Shown: one piece after another, positions 54,804 to 64,000 of the stretch | Layout of the letters: each line of letters starts with the position of its first letter | Position numbering within the stretch: position 1 is the stretch's first letter | NCBI GenBank assembly: GCA_026122225.1 | Contig: JANEZZ010001570.1 | Location: 868,001-932,000, forward strand | Source of the DNA: Heloderma charlesbogerti | Lineage: Eukaryota; Chordata; Lepidosauria; Squamata; Helodermatidae | DNA length: 64,000 nt | Reading direction: 5' to 3' | Notes under the pieces: generated by a model | Seen by the model: the letters and a program-made list of their open reading frames with translations, nothing else | What the model was told of the DNA's origin: nothing | Databases searched by the model: none | Position numbers and translations under genes: made by a program

Positions 54804-55887
54804 TCATGTTAAGTGGCCTGTCTGGTGTTGCTGGAGGCACTCCTTAAGATAGGCTGGGGTGGAACCATATAGGGTTTTAAAGGTCAGAACCAACATCTTG
54901 AATTTGGCCCGGAAAACAACTGGTAACCAGTGCAACTCCTTCAGCACCGGGGTAATGTAATCACGCCGGCGTCTGCCTTTAATCAGGCAAGCCGCCGCGT
55001 TCTGTACCAGCTGCAGCTTCCGAACCATCTTCAAGGGTAACCCCATGTAGAGCGCATTACAGTAGTCTAAACGAGAGGAGACCAAGGCATGTACTACCTA
55101 TGGAAGCAGATGGTCGGGAAGGTAGGGGCACAGCTGCCATATCAGATGGAGTTGGTACAGAGCTATCTGTCTCACAGATGACACCTGAGCCTCCATGGAC
55201 AGCTGAGCCTCCATGGACAGCTGGCTGCGGACCTGGTCTTTCAAGGGTACCTGTACCCCATTCAACACCAGGTCAACATTCCCCAACCTCCTTTTGTCTC
55301 CCACCAAAAGTACCTCGGTCTTGTCAGGGTTCAGCTTCAGCTTATTCCTCCCCATCCAGCCACTCACTGTCTCTAGACATTTGGACAGGGATTCTACGGC
55401 CAACCTTGGTAAAGATTTGAATGAGAGGTAGAGCTGTGTGTCATCCGCATATTGATGACACCGCACCCCAACCTCCTGATGATAGCCCCCAGCAGCTTCA
55501 CATAGATGTTAAATAGCATCGGGGAGAGGATGGAGCCCTGTGGCACCCCACAAGTGAGCGGCCATGGGTCTGACACCTTCTCTCCAAGTGCTATCCTCTG
55601 GTACCTGCAGGACAGGAAGGAACAGAGCCACCGTAGTATGTTGTCTCCAATGCCCAACCCCTCCAGGCGGTCCAGGAGGATACTGTGGTCAATAGTATCA
55701 AAAGCTACTGAGAGGTCAAGGAGAACAAGGAAGGAGCATTCACCCCTACCAAAGCCCTCCTCGTATCATCCACCAAGGCGACCAAGGCCTAAAGCCTGAT
55801 TGAAACAGATCTAGATAATTGGCTTCTTCCAAGTGTGCCTTCAACTTCATTGCCACCAGCCGCTCAATCACCTTGCCCCCAAATGGC
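54804..55887 (-). pseudogene. L2 ORF2 reverse transcriptase fragment
   Basis: The minus strand shows RT motif B (TCGVPQGSILSPMLFNIYVK), a frameshift within the segment before motif C, then CHQYADDTQLYLSF (YADD intact). KLKLNPDKTEVLLVGDKRR, a duplicated QLSMEA repeat, [20 protein letters not shown] and [20 protein letters not shown] follow. Upstream coding sequence (LEEGVIPSALKEAVIRPLLK, NLPFLG) lies on the far side of the hAT copy, at 56813-56943. At least two frame breaks make it inactive. Confidence 0.88.
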
Positions 55888-56804
55888 TAGGGATGTACAA
55901 AAGTCACTTACCTTTTTGAAGGGTGACATTCGTGGTGGGGGAGAGGTGCTCCATCCCTCCCCCCGAAATTCTGTCCAGGGGGGGAGGTGCTTCGTCCCTC
56001 CCCCCCGAATCCTGGCCGGCCGGCTCCGCTCCACAGGGATTCTACAGAGCCGCCAGCTGGCTCCGCCAGCGGCCGGACATCCGGCCGCTGGCTAGCAGGG
56101 ACGCAAATGGCAGCGGCCGTAGCCACCGCCATTTACATCCCTGCAGTCAGCCATAATAGGCTACATAAATGTTTACGTAGCCTATCACAGCTGATTTCTA
56201 AAAAAAACACCACACGTACGCAAATGGTGGCGCCCATGGGCGCCGCCATTTGCGTTCCTTATTTTGGCACGTCTTAGTCTACGTAAACATTTACGTAGAC
56301 TAAGACGGCGAAAATAAGGGGAACGCAAATAGCGTAGTCTACGTTATTTGCGTTGCCCTTATTTTCGCCATCTTAGTCTACGTAAATGTTTACGTAGACT
56401 AAGACATGCCAAAATAAGGAATGCAAATGGCGGCGCCCATAGGCGCCGCCATTTGCGTACGCACATTTTTTTTCTTTTAAACCAGCCGTGATAGGCTATG
56501 TAAACATTTACGTAGCCTATCACGGTGTTTTTTAAAAATCTAGCCATGATAGGCTACATAAATCTTTATGTAGCCTATCATTTTTTTTGTTTTTGTTTTT
56601 TTTTAACTGGAAATGGTGGCAGCCGCAGCCGCCGAACTGCCGCCGAACCACCGCCGGAGCCGCCGCCGCCAGGAAGATCTGCCCAAGGTAAGTCCCATCC
56701 CGGGGGGGCAGGGGGGCAGACCGTTCCACCACCGATTTTGGGGGTCCGAATGCACTGGCATTCGGCCTCCCCGAGATCCATGGAGGAATTGTCTGACATC
56801 CCTA
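55888..56804 (+). mobile_element. hAT-type non-autonomous element 17
   Basis: Starts TAGGGATGTACAAAAGTCAC (A end) and ends GGAATTGTCTGACATCCCTA (B end). The flanks are CAAATGGC (55880-55887) and AAAATGGC (56805-56812), one mismatch, inside L2 coding sequence. The centre is a long stem of GTCTTAGTCTACGTAAAC arms around AACGCAAATAGCGTAGTC. Confidence 0.9.
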
Positions 56805-57584
56805 AAAATGGCAGATTCAAAACTGGGTGAAAGTTGTTCAAAACTTGGGGATCCAAGGAATGCTTTTTTAAAAGTGGTCTTATCACTGCCTCCTTGAGAG
56901 CTGATGGTATCACTCCCTCCTCAAGGGAGGTGTTCACTACCACCCTGATCCCCTCACCCAGCCTCTCTCTGTTATTAGCATAACAGTAATAAATACAAGA
57001 GCTTACGCATGCACAAATTCAAACATATGACACATCTAACATCATTCTTCAACAAGGCTTCTAAGCAGAGTCAAGTACATTTGCTAGTTCTCAATGATAA
57101 TCAATATCAAGCTTATCAGGTTGATTCTACAGGCAACACGTTGGGGAAAACTGATCCTAAAGGATAGCTTCCACTGTTGTCTGTTCTGAGTCTCCTTTAT
57201 GTACTTTTTGGATGCTATAAAATATGTTTAAACTATTTTACTACAGTTTATATTTCCTATCCAAGAATTCCAAAGATAACCTTTCTACTTTATATCTTCA
57301 TATGTCTAAATTAGATTATTGAATTTTGAAGTTTCTTATCATGATTAATGTGCATACCAACATACTTATCCAAACATTTTAGCTTTCTTTGACACAAACA
57401 TATTTCTTTGACATCATCCTCTCTTGTGAGTTTGCTTTTCTTACATATGTATGGTCTCCAGTGAAGCCTCTTGTTCATTTATCTGATGGCCCATCTGGCC
57501 TTATAGTTTTATGATACTCTACTACGTGGAAGTTGTAACCCTAAATTTAACATTGATACCTGCTTATCTGGATTCCTTTCTAAT

Positions 57585-57634
57585 CGAGAGAGCTTCGGCT
57601 ATTGGGCGGTATAGAAATGAAATAAATAAATAAA
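57585..57634 (+). mobile_element. L2-like LINE 3' tail
   Basis: GAGAGCTTCGGCTATTGGGC then (AAAT)n: the last bases of a very short 5'-truncated L2-type insertion. Confidence 0.65.
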
Positions 57635-60600
57635 TAATCAGTAAAAGGGTAATATGATCTATTTCTAATAGCCTGGTACAATTGTCTCTCATCTGGCAAA
57701 CCTCAGAGATGAGACCTTTTTATTACTCCTGGGTCAAAAGGCTATACTGGGTGGTATTAGGCATTGGAATCTCATTTTCAATTCCATAATTCTCTTGGAG
57801 ACATTTGATTAGAGAATTTCCTAATTGAGCAGCAGGGATAAGGTGATGCAAATATGAATGATTGGCTTGATCTGCCACAACTTCCCCTAGTCATCCTGTC
57901 CTTCAGCCAGCCACCCCAGTGTACACATCTCTCTCTTCCTTTCCCCATAGCATAAAGTACCTCCTAATCTTAAACTGCGTAAGGTTTTCCCAAAGTCATT
58001 AACTCCTTGTCACAATCCTTTGCCCCCATTTCCCTTATTTCTCAAGACACCTTCCTCTTCACCTCCTCTTCCTGTTCCTTCAGGTTCTAATGTCTCAATC
58101 TGTTGCTTGCTCTGCATGCATCCCTCCTCCAAGGTTTGGACACATAAGAACAATGGCTGCTGAAACTACAGGGAAAGTAATCCTAAAGTTGCCATGATAA
58201 GAGCCAGGTTTTCAGTGCACTTCATAGCATCTTGGCCAACCCTGTAATACAGGGGTAGGCAGCTGTGTTGCCAACAGCAACAGTTCTTTTACTGGATCCA
58301 AAAGCAATGACCGAACCAATGAGTGAAGGATAGCATATGTTTAGTGTAGCTGGGTTACAGACAGAATAAGCAATGCTTATGCCCCTTCAGTCCCAGGAAC
58401 GCCCTCAGAATGGCAAAGGACAGGCTCCGGTAACAGCCACTACAGAGCACCTTCCACAACCCTGGTTCTTCAAGAAGACATCTAAGCTTATTTTATATCT
58501 TAAAGCGATGTGACTATTCTAAGCAAACAGAGTACTCCCTTAGCAGAAGCTGTGCCAACAGCTATGTCTGAAACTAAGATAAGAGTGCAGCTGGGTAGTA
58601 AAGCATGAAAGGAGCCATTGCTGTACACCACTAACTCCTTGTAATAGAATGATCTTCCACATTTCCATTACAGCAACTTTTGGGGGGGGGGGCTGTGTGC
58701 ACATTTGGCAATTTGAAAAACTGTCCTGGGCACCACCACAAAATGGCTGCCATGGGAGGCATGGCAAAGGACAAGGAAACTGCCCCTAAGACTGAGTATA
58801 AGCTCACACTAAACAACTCCTTTGAACCGATGGCTTTTTAGCACCAACAGAAACCTATTTCATAGCAATCTCAACAGTTGGCAAGAAAATGTGTATATTA
58901 AAAAAAAGAAAGTGGGAGGGGTAGGGCACCTTGGTGACTGCCAGAAAATGTGTCCGGGGTGGCATTGTTGCCCATGGGCCCCACATTACCTACCCTTGCT
59001 GTAGCCCAAGCCAAATAAGAGTGTGCATAATATCCTCCTTTATATGTAAGGTCAGGAGCATATTTACTCATTTCACTCAGCCCCCAGAAAGTCTGTCTTC
59101 AGAGCTTGGAACTGTCAGTCTTAACAGAACAGCAACCTTTATTCCATGACTTAGAATATGGGAGATTGGTGCTTCAATACTATACAAACAGTGTGAGAGA
59201 GGCACATCATGAGTGGTCCAGAAGGGAGAGGAACTGGGCTTCTTCAAGATAAGGTCACAGTGGGCATATTCAACTTCATTCCTACAGACCACATAATTTA
59301 GGGGGGGGGGGTGTGTGTGTGTGTGTGCGCGCACAGCATTTGGTGACCTTGACAGATAACTGTTTTATTTTACCACTGAATAAAAACAGCCCTGAAAATC
59401 ATCCAAAGAAAGCCACACCAGTGACCAGTTTCAACCACAGCAGCGGCCAGTTTTGTGGTGGTTAAACTTCACTCTACACTAGAAGTAGTTGAGCCTGTCA
59501 GTCTCATGTTCTCCTATGTTCAGGGTTTTTTGTTTTTGTTTTAAGCTCAGTTCCTTTTTGTCCCATTCTGAGGAGCCATTGGGGCTGCTGTACAATCCCC
59601 CAGGTTTCCTTGGTTGCCCAACAGCAGTAGCTGCTCATGGGACTGGCTAAGCAGAAGGAAAGGGCATCAGGACAAGCACTCTTTAAATGGTTCAAGGACT
59701 CTGAGGCAGAAGGAGGGGCAGAAGCACAGAATAAAAGCCTGAATGTGGAAACCTGGGAGAGAAATGGTGGGGGGGGGGGACAAAGCTATAGCAAAGAGAC
59801 TCAGGAGGAATGGCTGGAAAAAGCAATAGAAACAGAACAATGAACAGGACGTACAAAAAGCTGTATTAGAACTGGGAAAAGAGCAGGGTCTCATTAGAAA
59901 GCCAGTGATCTGAAACAGAGGGGTAGCTGCTAAGAAAGGGAAGAGAGACTTTCCAGCGCAGGCACTGGCAGCCAGGAAAATACCAGAACAAGTGGGCAAG
60001 GAAAGACTTTCTACTTCCACAGCAAACTCAGTCCCAGATCATACCGACTCTGCAGCTACTTCTCCACAGTTGGTGCACTATTCTCTCTGATCCTACAGCT
60101 ACTTACCTTTGTCCCCCTATGTGCATTCATCCTAGTCCTGCAGCTACTTTCCAGTCTTGTTCCAGGGACTTTTCTCCTTATCCTGCAGCAACCACCTACT
60201 GTGATCCCTAAGAACTGAGTATGATTCTGCAACTGCTCATTCAAATCAACCTGTGCTGCAACAAGGGTTAATAAAGTCTGCATTTGATGTATTCACATGG
60301 TAACATCATATATTTGGGATGAGAATAAGAGAAAGGGGCATGTTCCCCCTGATGGAGGGGGCACTCCTTGTGTTATCTGATTATGAAGAAATGTGTGAAT
60401 TTTGGTAAATTCTTATGAAAAACAAAGTGAATAAAATTCTCACCATTCTAAACTGGAGAAATTTAACTGGTCCAGCTGTTCCTAGCAGGGAGGGAACCAT
60501 GTTGTTCCTGCCTGCCATGAAGGTTTAAAGATGAAGAGTATGTCACATACACATAAAAAGGTGTGGCAAGCAACCTAATTCAGCACCACAATCCTTGTTG

Positions 60601-60855
60601 AAATCTACAGGGATTCAAAGTCAGAATCTAAAGTGCTAAGACTCTAAAATACTAAGCACTGTAATAATTCTGGCTGGCTGGCAAATCTGACAGTTTTGCT
60701 TCTTGTTATGAAGAAAGTTGCAAATTTTGGTACATTCTTATAAAAAACCAACCGAATGAAATTCTCACCCATCCGTACTCCACACTAGAGTCTCCAGTGT
60801 CCAGAGAGAAATTAATCCCTGGCATCTGCCAGCAGAAGTGCCAATTGGTGTTCAA
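57635..60855. other. Mostly unique sequence, no supported gene
   Basis: Short frames only, none with a recognisable domain. Homopolymer G runs lie at 58681-58692 and 59302-59310, the latter continuing into (GT)n to 59326. No interspersed element could be delimited by eye. Confidence 0.4.
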
Positions 60856-60859
60856 GTTC

Positions 60860-61077
60860 AAGTCAAGTGATGGACTGGGAACCTGGAGATCTGGGTTCCC
60901 CACTTGGCCATGGAAGCACACTGGGTGACTTTGGGCCAGTCACAGACTCTCAGCCCAACCTACCTCACAGGGTTGTTGTTGTGAGGATAAAACGGAAAGG
61001 AGGAGGATAATGTAAGCCACCTTAGGTTCCTTGCAAGAGGAAAAAAGGTGGGATATAAATGCAATAAATAAATGCAA

Positions 61078-61108
<31 letters not shown>
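60860..61108 (+). mobile_element. MIR/CORE-like tRNA-derived SINE with (AAAT)n tail
   Basis: Contains GGGTGACTTTGGGCCAGTCA, CTCTCAGCCCAACCTACC and GTTGTGAGGATAAAACGG, the core typical of MIR-like SINEs. GTAAGCCACCTTAGGTTCC, GTGGGATATAAATGCAATAA and a (AAAT)n tail (61056-61108) follow. The tRNA-like head is degraded. Confidence 0.75.
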
Positions 61109-62028
61109 GTTTTATTTATGAGCAAGCAAGACAACCTCCTTTTCTGAGCAATTCCAGTCCCTGCCCATCATTACTGTACATAAAATGTAATGTAGAACAG
61201 GCACAGATTCCTGCTCAGTGACTACTGCAGCCTCTTTCATTGGGTGTAACAGCGAATTATTCATCTTCCCCATCACTCCACTGCTTGCTTTCCCTTACCC
61301 CCTATCTGTTCTGTTCGTGTTTCTTCGAACAGAGTAGTGACAGTATAGCACAAAGCAAACAGGGATTATTTGCATACAGCCCTATGTTCCTTGGGGAAAA
61401 GATCTTTTCATCTTCCCTCACAGGGTTCTGGAGTCATTTTGCCATCTTTATCTTGTGATGCAGGCAAACTGTGCCAAACGAGAGAAGGGTTTATGCCTCG
61501 GGGCCTTTTTCTGCACAGTAGGATTCCTCCCGTTCACTCTGCATGAAGAGGCAAGATTTATTCCTTAGGGAGTATATCAGCAGAAAGGGAAAAAAGAAAA
61601 ATTGCAAATGTGTCCTTAAGATTGTGCCTCACTGGATACATATAAAAGTCAAATAGTTGCATTAAATTAGCAGAGCTGTTTTGACTTCAGTTTTTCTGCA
61701 TAATTTCTATAAAGTTATAGAAAGTTTCACTCGAGGCCCAGTTCATACATGATCAGATGACATGGCTGCTTTCATGCTACTACGGATGGGCAAATTTTTA
61801 TTTCCAGTCTATTTCATCTTCACATGCCTTCACCCATCAGTCTTTTCTGTCCTGGCTGTTTCCTCATTAATCTGCAATCTTTAAAAAGCCTTCATGGAAA
61901 ATGTGCACTGAAATTTCTATCTAAATGTTTATTTTTATGCGTATTATTTTCTTACAATCTGCTTTTCTAAACATATTTTCTCTCAGTGCTTTAAAATGGA
62001 TACACACACACACTCACACAGTGTGTGT
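61109..62028. other. No recognisable gene or repeat
   Basis: A word resembling a hAT-like left end (TACGGATGGGCAAATTTTTA) at 61781 has no matching right end. Otherwise unique. Confidence 0.4.
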
Positions 62029-62154
62029 GGAGGCTGGTGGCTCCAGTGACAGTGGACCTTTACACCTTGGGTAGCTCATTTAGATTTCTGAGTGATTTTG
62101 AGGAAAACCCAGAGAAGATTCACCGCCCCACTGATACTGGAGTCACCAGCCTCC
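62029..62154. mobile_element. 126-bp foldback MITE
   Basis: Terminal inverted repeats of 19 bp (GGAGGCTGGTGGCTCCAGT at 62029-62047, ACTGGAGTCACCAGCCTCC at 62136-62154), one mismatch. It is flanked on both sides by AGTGTGTGT (62020-62028 and 62155-62163) within a GT-rich tract. A second start GGAGGCTGGTGG occurs at 62632. Confidence 0.7.
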
Positions 62155-62163
62155 AGTGTGTGT

Positions 62164-63129
62164 GCGTGTGTGTGCGTGTGTATATATATTCAATAATAAA
62201 AAAACCTGCTGGTTTAAAAGACCAGATGATAAGGCTATCTCACATTGGTCAAAACTCCACAAAGCCAGGAAATTGGAAGCTAAGGCTAATGCCTTATCTG
62301 ACGTGCCCCATGATCAGCCATGATATTGTGCGATGCCACAAATTGTGCTTGCTTACAACTTACCCAAATCCAGATTGGGAGGATGGAGTGCCTGGGACCA
62401 GCAAAGATGCTCCGTGTTGTTCTGGTCCTATATTGCCTTATGAAGCATCTGAACCTTATTGCATTGCTAGAAAAATCATACTGTGAGGTGATTCACACAC
62501 CTTTATTCTGTGAGTCAATCAATGTCTTTACTGGGTGAGTTTATAGTGCGATGGGTGTCTCCTTTAACATAGATGGGCTGACAGCAGCATTACTGCTAAT
62601 AATGGTGTGTGGTACATGTATCTGTAACTGTGGAGGCTGGTGGTCAGTCTGAATGGTAGGATGGAGGGCAAGTCAGCAGAGGCAGAGCCATGGGGTCATG
62701 AGAGACAGAGCCAAGAGGGATCAGTGGATAAGGAGCAGTCTTTGAATCTCCAATCCATACCACAGAAGGAGAAATCTGAGGCACAAAACATGCAAAGGGG
62801 GGGGGGAATCACATAATCACACAAAAGTACTCCTTTGCATCCACATTCTCCTGTCCTAGCAATAACGCCAATTTCACAGAGAATCAGGTGACTTTAAGAT
62901 GATGAATGGGAGCAGAGACTCCTCACAGCCATAATAACAATGATAACAATTAAAATAAGATGTGATACTCCCAGAGCCAAATAGAAAAGAATCCTTTGGA
63001 ATATAGGAATAAGTTCTGAAAGCCTCCCAACATCTATGCTTTTGTCCTGAAAGCATCCAAAAATCCAAACACAAAGCATCCACCAGAACAGGCCTACTCA
63101 GAGAAGCCTGTGGACAGGGGCTGTCTCAT
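62164..63129. other. No supported gene
   Basis: Short GT tract to about 62187, a partial MITE start at 62632 and a G run at 62798-62806. No domain is readable. Confidence 0.4.
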
Positions 63130-63189
63130 TTCCTATCTTTGTAAGTCACCTTGGGAGACTTTTGAGCTAAAAGGCAGAATACAGTGAAA

Positions 63190-63224
<35 letters not shown>

Positions 63225-63228
63225 ATAG
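63130..63228 (+). mobile_element. L2-like LINE 3' tail with (AAAT)n
   Basis: TTTGTAAGTCACCTTGGGAG, AAAGGCAGAATACAGTG, then (AAAT)n 63188-63228: the 3' end of a severely 5'-truncated LINE. Confidence 0.65.
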
Positions 63229-63455
63229 GCTTGGATAAAATTTCAATCTATATCTCTCACTCAAAAGTGGATGTGAAAAAGTGACTGGCAGTGTGGAAGC
63301 TTCTGTGATAAAAATTAATGAAAATGTCTGAGTACATGATACGGCATCCTTCTGATTCTGTTGGACAAAGAATCCTGTCGGACGTTTGCACCCTTCTTTT
63401 TGTTTGAATCTGTAGATATTGCCCTGAGAATATGTGAATTGAAATCAATGTCCAT

Positions 63456-63940
63456 TAGGGATGTTAACGAATTCCGCCACAGATTCCAATGAGGCTGGAT
63501 TCTTTAGAATCTGGTCCCTGGAGTCCGTGGCAGAATGGAGCACTCCCCCCCACCAACCCGCAAAATTTTCCCAGGACGGACCCTACCTGGTGTCAGCTGG
63601 TCTGGTCCGTTTGCTGCCCTGGTCTGCAGCCGTGAATGGCTGCCCCAGTCAGAAGCCGCCATTTGCCTCCCTACTTTAGCCATGATAGGCTACATAAGTA
63701 TTTACGTAGCCTATCACGGCTAACGCAGGGATGCAAATGGCGCCCACTATGCCAGACGCCATTTGCGGCCACAGCCCGGCGGTGGACAGAAGTCCGGCTG
63801 AGGGCGGACCCATCCGGTGGCTCCACAGACTCTCTGTGGAGCAGAGCCAGCTGGGGAGGATTCTGGGGGGAGGGACAGATCACCTCCCCCGCCAGCGGAC
63901 GCCCCCAACCGGAACGGGGTAAGTAATCCACCCATCCCTA
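63456..63940 (-). mobile_element. hAT-type non-autonomous element 18 (short subfamily)
   Basis: Starts TAGGGATGTTAACGAATTCC (B end) and ends GGGGTAAGTAATCCACCCATCCCTA-like (A end). The flanks are ATGTCCAT (63448-63455) and CTGTCCAT (63941-63948), one mismatch. At 485 bp it keeps one GTGATAGGCTACGT-type hairpin and two CAAATGGCG hairpins but lacks the central long stem, so it is a minimal version of the family. Confidence 0.88.
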
Positions 63941-64000
63941 CTGTCCATATATAGTATTTGCCTGACTTGAACCAGAAAGTCATGGATGGGGGGGGGGGCT

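Larger units (their letters stand above)
54475..56985 (-). mobile_element. L2-type LINE copy 2 (minus strand, 5'-truncated)
   Basis: Starts at its 3' tail (TTTATTTATTTATTTATTG at 54475) and runs to about 56985, interrupted by hAT-type element 17 (55888-56804). The sequence closely follows the copy at 15-17 kb (same 3' UTR and RT), so the family has been active in this genome. An 18-bp unit GAGCCTCCATGGACAGCT is tandemly duplicated at 55188-55223. Confidence 0.9.

Noticed and set aside
61781..61800. hAT-like left end TACGGATGGGCAAATT
   Set aside because: No matching right end or duplication was found.
62025..62486. A 153-codon frame
   Set aside because: It starts inside the foldback MITE, crosses the GT tract and shows no domain; not supported as a gene.

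Overview
No host protein-coding gene, tRNA, rRNA or CRISPR array can be supported in this window. It is a gene-poor stretch of vertebrate nuclear DNA made almost entirely of transposable elements, several nested inside one another. A BovB-type RTE retrotransposon together with CR1, several L2 copies, L1, tRNA-derived SINEs and many short hAT-type DNA elements points to a squamate reptile (lizard or snake). That assignment is an inference from repeat content; no host gene confirms it.

Layout. 1-1013: unassigned AT/pyrimidine-rich DNA. 1014-3048: nested hAT-type element. 4.1-5.6 kb: minus-strand remnant of an endogenous retrovirus (LTR, tRNA-His primer-binding site, start of gag). 5.6-11.9 kb: plus-strand CR1 LINE interrupted by three hAT-type elements. 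11.9-21.1 kb: four-level nest, in which an old minus-strand CR1 holds a hAT-type element, which holds a BovB LINE of near full length, which holds a minus-strand L2 LINE with a tandemly repeated 5' region. 21.3-24.5 kb: L2 fragments and two hAT families. 25.4-29.9 kb: small TIR element, L2 3' end, and an unexplained G/T-skewed block. 30.0-34.2 kb: hAT-type cluster next to a CR1 3' end. 36.2 kb: microsatellite. 36.6-40.9 kb: three hAT-type elements. 41.65-45.36 kb: L1-type insertion with a 17-bp target duplication that carries ORF1 but no ORF2 and holds two hAT-type elements. 47.9-50.3 kb: two hAT-type elements. 50.6-52 kb: decayed L1 ORF2. 53.6 kb: SINE. 54.5-57.0 kb: second L2 copy holding a hAT-type element. 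57-64 kb: mostly unique DNA with a MIR-like SINE, a tiny foldback MITE and a last hAT-type element.

The dominant feature is one family of non-autonomous elements, about 20 copies here counting nested and partial ones. They begin TAGGGRTG and end CAYCCCTA, and most are flanked by exact or one-mismatch 8-bp target duplications, as in the hAT superfamily. Their two ends differ. I call one the A end: TAGGGGTGGACGAAAGT followed by an outward-facing CAG/GTAAGT. I call the other the B end: a GGAGAATTTCTCC-type hairpin preceded by a second outward-facing AAG/GTAAGT. Between them lies a palindrome of palindromes: GTGATAGGCTACGT hairpins, GGCGGC/GCCGCC hairpins and GTAGTCTACGT hairpins, mirrored about one centre. 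No hAT transposase is visible, so mobilisation must come from elsewhere. In the strand column, '+' for these elements means A end on the left.

The repeats give a relative history: CR1, L2 and L1 copies were hit by hAT-type elements, and at least one hAT-type copy was later hit by BovB and that BovB by L2. Every LINE reading frame seen is broken by stops, frameshifts, deletions or insertions.
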